DNA of 11,331 nt from Euryarchaeota archaeon UBA39 (lineage in GTDB: Archaea > Thermoplasmatota > Poseidoniia > Poseidoniales > Thalassarchaeaceae), in assembly GCA_002503045.1 (NCBI GenBank), contig DAQW01000044.1:1-11331 (forward strand), read 5' to 3'. This document shows, piece by piece, positions 1 to 7,241 of the stretch. Each line of letters starts with the position of its first letter. Within the stretch, counting starts at the first letter, position 1. Under the pieces are notes generated by a model. That model ran no database searches. It was given only the letters and a program-made list of their open reading frames with translations, and had not been told where the DNA came from. The position numbers were made by a program, and so were the translations under genes.

Positions 1-284
1 AAACACCATTTTGTATTGTTAGCAGATTGTTTCCAAGTCGCTCCATCGCCCCAATTGAAATCATCTTCTTGATTAATCGTGGTAGGAATCCCAATACTGT
101 AACCTAGAGAAATTATTGTCTGTTCTGTTTCTTCAATCGAAACTCCTTGTAATGTAACAAGTCCTGTATCTAATTTTACATCAATATTGTAAGAACCATT
201 TAGAGATTTTAGCGCATCTTCTACCCGCCCCACACATGACATACAGGTCATCCCAGAGACTGAGGTTGAGATGACATCGTCCAT
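1..284 (-). CDS. HMA-domain protein, probable N-terminus of a heavy-metal (copper-type) P-type ATPase; partial
   Basis: The first 94 residues are readable; the rest lies beyond the left edge. Translation from the ATG at 284-282 gives a heavy-metal-associated domain with the motif GMTCMSC at residues 11-17. The two cysteines, C14 and C17, are the expected metal ligands. The remaining ferredoxin-like pattern follows (GRVEDAL, then VKLDTGLVTLQG, then ETEQTIISLGYSIG). An HMA domain starting ten residues from the N-terminus, followed by a tryptophan-containing polar linker (about residues 76-94), is the usual opening of CopA-type Cu(I)-exporting P-type ATPases of the cytoplasmic membrane. No membrane helix or DKTGT phosphorylation motif is inside the window, so a different HMA protein (metallochaperone fusion, mercuric-type protein) cannot be excluded. 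A free-standing chaperone is less likely because the frame stays open past the normal 70-residue domain. It is transcribed divergently from ileS, which gives no functional link. Confidence 0.75.
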   Translation of the reverse strand, partial: MDDVISTSVSGMTCMSCVGRVEDALKSLNGSYNIDVKLDTGLVTLQGVSIEETEQTIISLGYSIGIPTTINQEDDFNWGDGATWKQSANNTKWC

Positions 285-305
285 GTTTTAGACATTAAGG
301 GGGGG

Positions 306-314
306 TATTTCAAA
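306..314 (-). promoter_or_regulatory. Possible TATA box for the HMA-protein gene
   Basis: Read on the minus strand this is TTTGAAATA, lying 22 to 30 bases upstream of the ATG at 284. That spacing is what an archaeal TATA box would have for a leaderless transcript starting at or near the ATG. The match to the archaeal consensus is only moderate and no BRE element is clear. The element lies inside the imperfect palindrome at 303-317, so a repressor bound there could block TBP; this is inference. Confidence 0.3.
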
Positions 315-350
315 CCCAGTAGAGTTTTGTTTCAATTCTCCCATCAGTTT

Positions 351-362
351 GAAGACATCTTC
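351..362. repeat. Short inverted repeat upstream of ileS
   Basis: GAAGA and TCTTC are separated by the two bases CA, 17 bases before the ileS ATG. It could be an operator half-site pair or a small leader hairpin, but five-base arms in an AT-rich region can easily arise by chance. Confidence 0.25.
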
Positions 363-378
363 TAAAGTCCGTAGGTTC

Positions 379-3300
379 ATGCCTGCGCCTGAACCTGTTG
401 GGGATCTGAATCCTGTATCCCTAGAAGAGGGTGTCATGCGTTTGTGGTCAGAAGAAGGAACATTCGAACAAAGTATCGAGTCAAGAAGAGGCAATACTCC
501 TTTCATTTTCTTAGAAGGCCCCCCAACGGCCAATGGACGTCCAGGAATCCATCATGTGGTGGCTAGAACCTACAAAGATCTAGTTTGTAGGTGGAAGGCA
601 ATGGAAGGTCATTTTGTCGAGCGAAAAGGAGGATGGGATACACACGGTTTGCCTGTTGAAATTGAGGTGCAAAAACGTCTAGATTTAATGAGCAATGAAG
701 CAATAGAGGAATTCGGAATTGCAGAATTTAATGAAGAATGTAGGAAATCAGTTTGGACATATGAAGAAGCATGGAGAGAAATGACCGAAAGGATGGCTTT
801 TTGGGTAGATTTAGATCAACCGTATGTGACTTTAGACAATAATTTCGTAGAATCTTGTTGGTGGGCATTGAAACAAATGTTTGACAAAGGTTTACTTTAC
901 AGAGGGCACAAAGTTCTCCCTTACTGTCCACAAACAGGAACTTCATATTCGAGTCACGAGGTAGCTTTAGGGTACAAAGAAGTGGAGGAACCTTCTGTTT
1001 ATGTTAAGTTCAAATTGGTTGATTCCGATGTTTCAATTTTAGCTTGGACTACTACCCCTTGGACCCTTCCTGGGAATGTTGGCTTAGCAGTTGGTCCAGA
1101 TGTTACCTATGTTAGAGTGAGGGTTCTTGAAGAACCAACATCATGGGATGGTTTTGGTGGAGCATCAATAGGCGAAGAGATGATCCTCGCAAAGGACCTC
1201 ATGAAAGAAGTTCTCCGCCATCATGTAGAGATTGTTGAGGAATTCCTAGGTTCGGAATTAATTGGCCGCTCTTATACTCCATTATTTCCTGAAGCAGTAG
1301 ATGGGGGTGACTCTTCTTCTGCTTGGACTGTTTTAAGCGCAGATTGGGTCACTACTACAGATGGTACGGGAGTTGTTCATACCGCTGTAATGTATGGTGA
1401 AGATGACTATAATCTTGGAATGGAAGTTGGCCTACCTGCTCAACATACAGTAGACATGGAAGGACGATTCGTTAAAGGCACTCATCCTCGCCTCGATAGT
1501 AGATATGTCAAAGATTGTGATGATGAAATCATGGAAATTTTAACAGAGTCTAATTTGTTGTATCGCGAAAAGGCATATTCTCACGATTATCCCCATTGTT
1601 GGAGGACAGATCATCCATTGTTGTACTATGCTATGGATTCTTGGTTCGTCAGAATGACTGCTGTGAAGGAAAGGCTATTGGAATTCAATGATCAGGTAGA
1701 ATGGGCACCTGATTGGGTTGGCGAAGGCCGTTTTGGAGAATGGCTCAGAAATGTAAAGGATTGGGCAATTAGCAGAGAACGCTATTGGGGTACTCCGTTG
1801 CCAGTATGGCGTTCCGCGTCTGGTGAAATGAAATGTGTAGGGTCTATTTCAGAACTACAAGCAGAGGTTGCTAAGGCAAGAGCGTCAGGAATTGAAAACC
1901 CAGAATGCCCAGATGACGTAGACCTTCATCGTCCAGTAGTTGACCAATTTGTTCTTATTAGCGAAACGGGGGAACCAATGAATCGAGAACCCTTCGTTAT
2001 GGATTGTTGGTTTGATTCAGGCTGTGCATCGTTTGCACAATGGCATCATCCATTTGATAATCCTGAAACCTTTGAGAATAACTTCCCAATTGACTATATT
2101 TGTGAAGGTGTTGACCAGACAAGAGGTTGGTTTTACACTCTGTTAGCAGTATCTACTACTGTTTTTGACTCAATTTGTTACAAACGCTGCTTAAGTTTAG
2201 GCTTGATTCTCGATGCTGAAGGTAAGAAGATGTCCAAATCAAGAGGTAATATCGTTGATCCATGGGATCATTTCAATCGTGAAGGAGCAGATGCCACAAG
2301 ATGGTATATGGTGACAGCAGGGGCACCTTGGAATCCATTGAAATTTGATCCGAATGGAGTTAGAGAAACATATGGCAAGATGTTTCTTACGTTGTGGAAT
2401 TGTTATCGATTCCACGCAGATTATGCTGCTTTGGATGGTTTTGATCCTGATGATTTATCTAAATCAATTTCTATTGAAGATAGAACACCATTAGATAGAT
2501 GGATATTAAGCCGTCTTTCCAATATGGCCCATTCATATCACCAACAATTTGAGGATTGGGATTTCCACAAAGCGTGTAGAGATTTAGAGGAATTTGTCGT
2601 CAATGATTTATCAAATTGGTATGTTCGTAGGTCCCGTCGTCGTCTTTGGGATGAAAATGAGTCCTCTGATAAGAGGTCATGCCAGCAAACACTTCATGAG
2701 GTTTTAACAGTATTATGTCGATTGATTGCTCCAGTAGCCCCCTATATCTCAGATGTAATCCATAGAAATCTATGTGGTGGACAAAGTGTACATCTTGCTG
2801 ATTGGCCTATTTTATCCGCTGATTCAAATTCTGGAAGTGATATTCTTCCTCCAATCGATATGATGGTTGAAGCGAAGATGGAAATGGTACGGACTCTTGC
2901 CGAAGCAGGAAGAAGAATTAGAATTGAGGCGGGGCGACGTCAGCGTCTACCTTGCCAATCTGGTTGGATTGTTGGGGGGCCAGATATTTCAGAATTCCAT
3001 GATATTCTAGCTGATGAATTAAATGTAGAATTATTGGAAACTGAAATTGATCTTGATCGTTTCCAAAGAATTGAACTTGCGCCCAATCGTAAGGCATTAG
3101 GGAAAAAATGTCGTCAAGATCTTCCTTCAGTATTGAAAGAATTAGATACCGTTGATCCTGAATCATTCCTTTTAGAAATAGAAGCAGGTTTAGGTGCGTT
3201 AGCAGGATATGAGATAATCTCAGAAGATATTGAGATTCGAAGGGTCGAAAAAGAAGGATTTGCGGCTTCAACGGTTTCAATTGATGGGCCGGAAGGGCCG

Positions 3301-3627
3301 ATGGATGTAAGCCTGGTACTAGATCTTGCATTAACTGAAAATTTACTCTCTAAGGGTTTAGCTAGAGATATTATCCGTAGAATACAGGCTAAAAGGAAAG
3401 ATCTCGATTTGGAAGTAGATACAACAATTTCCTTAGAGGTATGGTTGCCCGAATCTGCTCCTGATTTATCAGATGAGGATAGAGTTCATGTTGGTTCAGA
3501 GGTTCGTGCGTCGTCGTCTAAATTCCATCGAATTAAGCCCGGATTTAATTCTGAGACTTATGACTCAGCTGACATATTTTCTCTTGATGGAGAATTTGAG
3601 ATTTCCTTTCTTATTCTCCAATCTTGA
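379..3627 (+). CDS. ileS: Isoleucyl-tRNA synthetase, IleRS2 type with a GIHH signature motif
   Basis: This cytoplasmic class I enzyme charges tRNA-Ile with isoleucine and edits valine. From the ATG at 379 the product is 1082 residues, normal for archaeal/eukaryote-type IleRS. Motifs in order: PPTANG (48-53) followed by G56-I57-H58-H59 where most class I enzymes have H-x-G-H; the CP1 editing-domain Thr-rich strand WTTTPWTLPGN (223-233); the second editing motif with GEDDY (340-344); the DCWFDSG catalytic-domain motif near 542; KMSKSR (617-622); the anticodon-binding helical domain beginning DRWILSRL near 706; and a C-terminal IleRS tail containing LARDIIRRIQ. An in-frame TTG at 349 could add ten residues, but the ATG at 379 is preferred because the family alignment begins shortly after it and the extra residues look non-conserved. 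The stop is three bases before the next ATG, so it is probably co-transcribed with the MutS-family gene. Identity is near certain; only the start is uncertain. Confidence 0.97.
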   Translation: MPAPEPVGDLNPVSLEEGVMRLWSEEGTFEQSIESRRGNTPFIFLEGPPTANGRPGIHHVVARTYKDLVCRWKAMEGHFVERKGGWDTHGLPVEIEVQKRLDLMSNEAIEEFGIAEFNEECRKSVWTYEEAWREMTERMAFWVDLDQPYVTLDNNFVESCWWALKQMFDKGLLYRGHKVLPYCPQTGTSYSSHEVALGYKEVEEPSVYVKFKLVDSDVSILAWTTTPWTLPGNVGLAVGPDVTYVRVRVLEEPTSWDGFGGASIGEEMILAKDLMKEVLRHHVEIVEEFLGSELIGRSYTPLFPEAVDGGDSSSAWTVLSADWVTTTDGTGVVHTAVMYGEDDYNLGMEVGLPAQHTVDMEGRFVKGTHPRLDSRYVKDCDDEIMEILTESNLLYREKAYSHDYPHCWRTDHPLLYYAMDSWFVRMTAVKERLLEFNDQVEWAPDWVGEGRFGEWLRNVKDWAISRERYWGTPLPVWRSASGEMKCVGSISELQAEVAKARASGIENPECPDDVDLHRPVVDQFVLISETGEPMNREPFVMDCWFDSGCASFAQWHHPFDNPETFENNFPIDYICEGVDQTRGWFYTLLAVSTTVFDSICYKRCLSLGLILDAEGKKMSKSRGNIVDPWDHFNREGADATRWYMVTAGAPWNPLKFDPNGVRETYGKMFLTLWNCYRFHADYAALDGFDPDDLSKSISIEDRTPLDRWILSRLSNMAHSYHQQFEDWDFHKACRDLEEFVVNDLSNWYVRRSRRRLWDENESSDKRSCQQTLHEVLTVLCRLIAPVAPYISDVIHRNLCGGQSVHLADWPILSADSNSGSDILPPIDMMVEAKMEMVRTLAEAGRRIRIEAGRRQRLPCQSGWIVGGPDISEFHDILADELNVELLETEIDLDRFQRIELAPNRKALGKKCRQDLPSVLKELDTVDPESFLLEIEAGLGALAGYEIISEDIEIRRVEKEGFAASTVSIDGPEGPMDVSLVLDLALTENLLSKGLARDIIRRIQAKRKDLDLEVDTTISLEVWLPESAPDLSDEDRVHVGSEVRASSSKFHRIKPGFNSETYDSADIFSLDGEFEISFLILQS

Positions 3628-3630
3628 CCG

Positions 3631-5691
3631 ATGTACTCAATAACTCCCGAACTTCGATGTTTGTTGATGATTGGCCTAACTGAGATACCTGGAGTCGGAG
3701 AATCCCTTTCTCAAAGAATGATTGAATCCTTAGGTTCCGAAGAAGAAGTTTTCAGAACTTTATCACAAGGTGATGTGACTAGTTTATCTTCAGTGGAGGG
3801 GGTAACATCAGTTCGTGCAGTTCGATTAATTCAGAATTTTAGAGGTGAAGATGCTGATGTGTGTCAAAGTATAGAGGCAACAAAATTACATGACCGCCTA
3901 CTTGATTCCATTAGTAGTTATGCAAACAGTTCTGCTGCTAAGGATAGAATTGGGCTGTTACGTCCGTTATCAAAAAAGCATTTTCATTCGATTGAATCAT
4001 GCCGAGAACATTCTAGGTCAGCATTGGAATTTGCAGTAACTTTTCCAGATGCATTGGAGTTGTGGACTAATATTTCCACTTCATTGGCGAATCCAAAAAG
4101 AGGAAATGGTAGAATCGATCGGGTAATCGTAGTACCTGATACAGAAACAGCGGAAAAATGCAAAATATTGTCACAGCGTTGTCGAATTGTGATTAGAGAT
4201 TCTAGTGAAAGTTGGTCTGATTACACCGTTTTCCCCAATGTAACATGGATAGGTAAGTCTGCTCCCACTTCTCCTCCCAATGGATGGATTTGTTTTCCTT
4301 CGATTAACAAATTAGGTAGTTTAGTTCCTGAGTTAAGTGTAGAATGGTTTGAGTTGAATTCAGAAGTCTTACAGTCGATTCAACAAATCAAGGAAAATGA
4401 ATGGCCTGTACATCCATTATCTGAGAAAATAGAAGAATGGGTGGAGCCTATTTCTGATTTGAATACAATTCTTGAGTCATTGGAAGTAGATGATGGTGAT
4501 CTTCAGTTATTAGAGAAAGTAAAGGATTCACTTTGGTCAGAAGTAAAAGCAATTGAAGGTGGAATCAATGATGCAATTGTAGCTGGAACTTCTGATGCTC
4601 ATCTTTCAATTGAAGGTGACGAAGTCCTGTCATTTTATGCAGATACTGAGAGCCTGAATCGGCGAATTCAGGCAACCGTTGCAGATACCATCGAAGATGC
4701 TAAACAAGCCGGGAGAAGGCGATTAGAAATATTTCTAGAAAATTCTTCAGTAAAGGTCCCATTTGATTGGATCGAATCTGATTACCCATGTATAATTAGT
4801 CGTAAAGCAGTAGAAAATATTGAAAGAGAATTAGAGAATGCGATTGAATCAGTCAAAAACAATGATCTTCTTCAAAATGCAAAACTTGCTGAAGCATTAA
4901 TTGAACCATGTAAATCTGCGATTTCTGGATTAATTGAGATAGAAATGTGGTTGACAGTTGCAAGGTGGGCTATTGAAAATAAATGTATTATGCCCGAATT
5001 AATATCTAATAAATCAGGTTTTGAAGTTGTAGATGGGCGACATCTGCTTCTGGATTGCCCTCCTACACCGATTTCATACGGCTTAGGATCTATTGCATCA
5101 GAAGGTGATCAACAGTCTCTGAGTCTTCTTTCCGGTGCAAATTCAGGAGGGAAGACAACATTATTGGAGACTATTGCTATGGTTGCATTACTTGCTCATT
5201 CTGGCCTTCCTGTCCCAGCTACATCTGCCAAGATATCATTAGTAGATGAGATTCATATTTTGGCTAAGGTAAATGGTACTCAATCTGCGGGTGCTTTGGA
5301 AAGAACACTTCTGAGATTGGCAGATGTATTTGTTTCAGATAATCAAAAGCTTGTTCTTGCGGATGAATTAGAAGCAATTACTGAACCTGGGGCTGCGGCT
5401 AAGATTCTTTCAGGATTACTATCTGTTGCAATGGAAAATATGACGAATACAGTAGTATTGGTAACTCATATTGGTGGCCAGATTAGGGAAAATTTCCAGG
5501 GTGAAATTCGAATAGATGGCATTGAGGCACGAGGACTCGATGAGAATTTGGATTTAGTAGTAGATAGAACTCCTATACGTAATCATCTTGCTCAATCAAC
5601 TCCAGAATTAATTGTTAGAAGATTGGCAGCACGAGCGCAGGGCCCATCAGCATCTATTTTCGCATCTTTGTGTAAACAATTCAAGCATTAA
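3631..5691 (+). CDS. MutS-family DNA-binding ATPase (archaeal MutS2/MutS5-like) with N-terminal helix-hairpin-helix
   Basis: The 686-residue protein ends in a MutS-type ABC ATPase. It has Walker A GANSGGKTT (502-510), Walker B LVLADELEA (574-582) and the H-motif VTHIG (612 onward, H613). The VVDGRH segment just before the ATPase is also typical of MutS proteins. The N-terminus has tandem helix-hairpin-helix motifs (LTEIPGVG at 16-23; SLSSVEGV at 51-58), which bind DNA non-specifically. The middle (about 260-480) is Glu/Lys-rich and helical, fitting the MutS core and clamp. It lacks the N-terminal mismatch-recognition domain and any C-terminal Smr nuclease, so a classical mismatch-repair role is unlikely. 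MutS2/MutS5-like proteins are linked to branched DNA or recombination control. The usual DE-x-GRGTST after Walker B is replaced by DELEAITEPGAA, which I recall from archaeal relatives. The ATG at 3631 follows ileS by three bases; the 3' end overlaps the convergent lipoprotein gene. The family is secure; the exact role is not. Confidence 0.88.
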   Translation: MYSITPELRCLLMIGLTEIPGVGESLSQRMIESLGSEEEVFRTLSQGDVTSLSSVEGVTSVRAVRLIQNFRGEDADVCQSIEATKLHDRLLDSISSYANSSAAKDRIGLLRPLSKKHFHSIESCREHSRSALEFAVTFPDALELWTNISTSLANPKRGNGRIDRVIVVPDTETAEKCKILSQRCRIVIRDSSESWSDYTVFPNVTWIGKSAPTSPPNGWICFPSINKLGSLVPELSVEWFELNSEVLQSIQQIKENEWPVHPLSEKIEEWVEPISDLNTILESLEVDDGDLQLLEKVKDSLWSEVKAIEGGINDAIVAGTSDAHLSIEGDEVLSFYADTESLNRRIQATVADTIEDAKQAGRRRLEIFLENSSVKVPFDWIESDYPCIISRKAVENIERELENAIESVKNNDLLQNAKLAEALIEPCKSAISGLIEIEMWLTVARWAIENKCIMPELISNKSGFEVVDGRHLLLDCPPTPISYGLGSIASEGDQQSLSLLSGANSGGKTTLLETIAMVALLAHSGLPVPATSAKISLVDEIHILAKVNGTQSAGALERTLLRLADVFVSDNQKLVLADELEAITEPGAAAKILSGLLSVAMENMTNTVVLVTHIGGQIRENFQGEIRIDGIEARGLDENLDLVVDRTPIRNHLAQSTPELIVRRLAARAQGPSASIFASLCKQFKH
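5681..5691. other. Tail-to-tail overlap of two genes
   Basis: The plus-strand MutS-family gene ends with TAA at 5689-5691, and the minus-strand lipoprotein gene ends with TGA read from 5683 to 5681, so the coding regions share 11 bases. No terminator fits between them, so the two transcripts must have complementary 3' ends. Confidence 0.9.
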
Positions 5692-7129
5692 TTGAAGCAT
5701 ATGAATCTGGAAGGAATAGTTCCAGACCAAACAGCGGATCTGGATCAGATGAATCATGATAGGCAATTACTGAACCTCCATCGGGTAGAATAGTCATACT
5801 AGCAAAATCAAATCGGATATCTTGGCCTGCTCCAGACGTGGCATCTAAATCACCAAGCCCTAGGAATGTTAGAGAATCTGGTTCCAGACTTTCTGAATAT
5901 TCTCGAACATGCCAAGCAATATCGATATCTGGCCCTTCAGAACTTTGGTATCTTACATTCAGGACAAATAAGTCCAACATCCCATTAGAATGAAATTCCC
6001 ATTCTTCTATTTCTGAGGCTTCTCCAGTTAGGTCATACGTCTGATTTTTCCAAGTTTCGCCACCATCAATGGAAATCATATGTTCAAACAAAAGACCTGA
6101 ATTTACGATACAATGTAGGTGTGCTGATGAATCGAATGCACAATATTCGCTAGGGAGACTTTCTCCTCCAACTGTTGTTGCCCTCCACCAATTGAGAGAT
6201 GTATCTAGAAAAGCATCACCTCCATCATTGAAAAAGTTGGGAAAATATGCCCCCCCAGAAGGTACTGGAAACCCTCGCATTTCTTTGTGTGGCTTTGTAT
6301 AATCCCATGACATTTCTAGATTTTCTGCAATCAAATCTACTTCCATTACGTCTAATTGTTCATCTCTATCTGGGAATTCAAAATAATAGTAATTTAGCCC
6401 ATCTGTAGACATTTGTCCACCTCGGTTAGATGATTGATGCCAGAAATTTGAGATGACAAGACTTGCCCATTCTCCACTTCCGTAAGGCGCTCCAGCATCA
6501 ATCGGTCCAACGATTTCCATTTGCCAAGATCTATCATAGAACGGTTCTGTTAATCTGTTGTAACACCATGTCCAATCTTCTTCATCAGCATCCCAAAAGA
6601 ATGCATAGAATTGATCTCCTCCTGACGATGAAGGATAGGGAAACCATCCCATCGCAATGATGTCTCCTGTTGTTGTTTGAATAATACTGCCTTCACCTAG
6701 TCCTTCTTGTCCAGGAACAGTTATTTTGGGTGTTCTACAATTCAAATCCTGTAGTACCGGGGGCATCCATTGTTGCCAAGTATGTCCTCTATCTTCCGAC
6801 CATGTGGGGTATTCTCCTCCAAAATTAAGAATCCACCCCCATTCCGTAGCGGCCAGATAGTGTTCACAACAATTACCCCCTTCTAAATTCCCAAAAACCG
6901 CCCAAGAGGTATTCCCCCATGATTCGTTTAGTGAAGGATTTGGATGACTTACATTGAATGGTCGGATTCGATCTTCTCCAGTGAATCCTGCTGGGTCGTC
7001 AATATAGCTGAAACCATCTGCCCAATCATTGCCACTTACAATTTCTTCATTTGAACCAAAACATCCAGGGATGAGTAAAACCAGAGTGGCAAATATTACG
7101 GGTAAACGTCGCCAAGCCCCACCCCTCAT
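5681..7129 (-). CDS. Predicted secreted lipoprotein with Asp-box (BNR) repeats, function unknown
   Basis: From the ATG at 7129 the product is 482 residues. It opens with a signal peptide: a basic start with R7-R8, a hydrophobic core (LPVIFATLVLLI) and a lipobox-like LIPGC with C23 as the lipidated residue. This signal decides the start, because the open frame extends further upstream into sequence opposite the neighbouring gene that does not look like a leader. The mature part is rich in Trp, Gly and acidic residues. It contains two clear Asp-boxes of the S-x-D-x-G-x-x-W type, SEDRGHTW (111-118) and SIDGGETW (353-360), plus a degenerate one near STDGLNYY (241-248). Asp-boxes mark beta-propeller proteins such as sialidases and the Vps10/photosystem-assembly type, but no sialidase catalytic residues were recognised, so no enzyme activity is claimed. 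It probably faces outward on the membrane. It is divergent from the secreted amidohydrolase gene, which suggests a shared surface role. Confidence 0.8.
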   Translation of the reverse strand: MRGGAWRRLPVIFATLVLLIPGCFGSNEEIVSGNDWADGFSYIDDPAGFTGEDRIRPFNVSHPNPSLNESWGNTSWAVFGNLEGGNCCEHYLAATEWGWILNFGGEYPTWSEDRGHTWQQWMPPVLQDLNCRTPKITVPGQEGLGEGSIIQTTTGDIIAMGWFPYPSSSGGDQFYAFFWDADEEDWTWCYNRLTEPFYDRSWQMEIVGPIDAGAPYGSGEWASLVISNFWHQSSNRGGQMSTDGLNYYYFEFPDRDEQLDVMEVDLIAENLEMSWDYTKPHKEMRGFPVPSGGAYFPNFFNDGGDAFLDTSLNWWRATTVGGESLPSEYCAFDSSAHLHCIVNSGLLFEHMISIDGGETWKNQTYDLTGEASEIEEWEFHSNGMLDLFVLNVRYQSSEGPDIDIAWHVREYSESLEPDSLTFLGLGDLDATSGAGQDIRFDFASMTILPDGGSVIAYHDSSDPDPLFGLELFLPDSYASINA

Positions 7130-7220
7130 GTGCTTATTTTGGGGGTGCTCTTTTTGTGATTGTCGCCCGATTGAGGCTTTTTTGGGAATGGTAGGGTTCA
7201 AGCCCTTGTTATTGCCTTGG
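7130..7220. promoter_or_regulatory. Divergent promoter spacer between two surface-protein genes
   Basis: These 91 bases separate the starts of the lipoprotein gene (minus) and the amidohydrolase gene (plus). A TATA-like CTTATTTT (7133-7140) could serve the plus gene with a leader of several tens of bases; the A-rich stretch CACAAAAA on the minus strand near 7151-7158 is a weak candidate for the minus gene. The spacer also holds a G run (7141-7145) and an imperfect palindrome GGGTTCAAGCCC (7194-7205). No Shine-Dalgarno sequence is seen before either ATG. Confidence 0.45.
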
Positions 7221-7241
7221 ATGTTCATGGGCATTACCAAG
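7216..7241 (+). repeat. Inverted repeat able to fold the amidohydrolase start codon into a hairpin
   Basis: CTTGGATG (7216-7223) can pair with CAT (7232-7234) and CCAAG (7237-7241), leaving TA as a two-base bulge and an eight-base loop. The stem contains the ATG at 7221, while the alternative ATG at 7227 lies in the loop. If the transcript has a leader, this structure could reduce initiation at the first ATG. It is a by-eye fold with no energy calculation. Confidence 0.35.

Larger units (their letters stand above)
285..378. promoter_or_regulatory. Divergent promoter spacer between the HMA-protein gene and ileS
   Basis: This is 94 non-coding bases between two start codons, so it must carry promoters in both directions. 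It holds a run of seven G (299-305), an imperfect palindrome GGGTATTTCAAACCC (303-317) and a short inverted repeat GAAGA-CA-TCTTC (351-362). A TATA-like element fits the minus-strand gene. No convincing TATA box was found for ileS, and no Shine-Dalgarno sequence precedes either start. The frame of ileS stays open upstream to about 292 but contains only a TTG (349) as an alternative start. Confidence 0.5.

Noticed and set aside
349..378. Extended ileS start at the TTG at 349
   Set aside because: The ten extra residues look non-conserved and an ATG at 379 is available; the extension cannot be fully excluded without protein data.
288..533. An 81-codon open frame on the minus strand
   Set aside because: It lies opposite the start of ileS, has no recognisable motif, and is explained by the strongly conserved ileS coding sequence.
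2918..3331. A 137-codon open frame on the minus strand
   Set aside because: It is antisense to the ileS C-terminal region and its translation is a low-complexity Leu/Gln/Pro-rich product typical of a shadow frame.
7194..7205. GGGTTCAAGCCC as a tRNA T-arm
   Set aside because: It resembles a T-arm, but no acceptor stem, anticodon arm or D-arm can be placed around it.
7029..7220. Longer amidohydrolase N-terminus from upstream starts
   Set aside because: It would overlap the lipoprotein start region and bury the signal peptide 60 residues inside the protein; the starts at 7221 or 7227 place it correctly.
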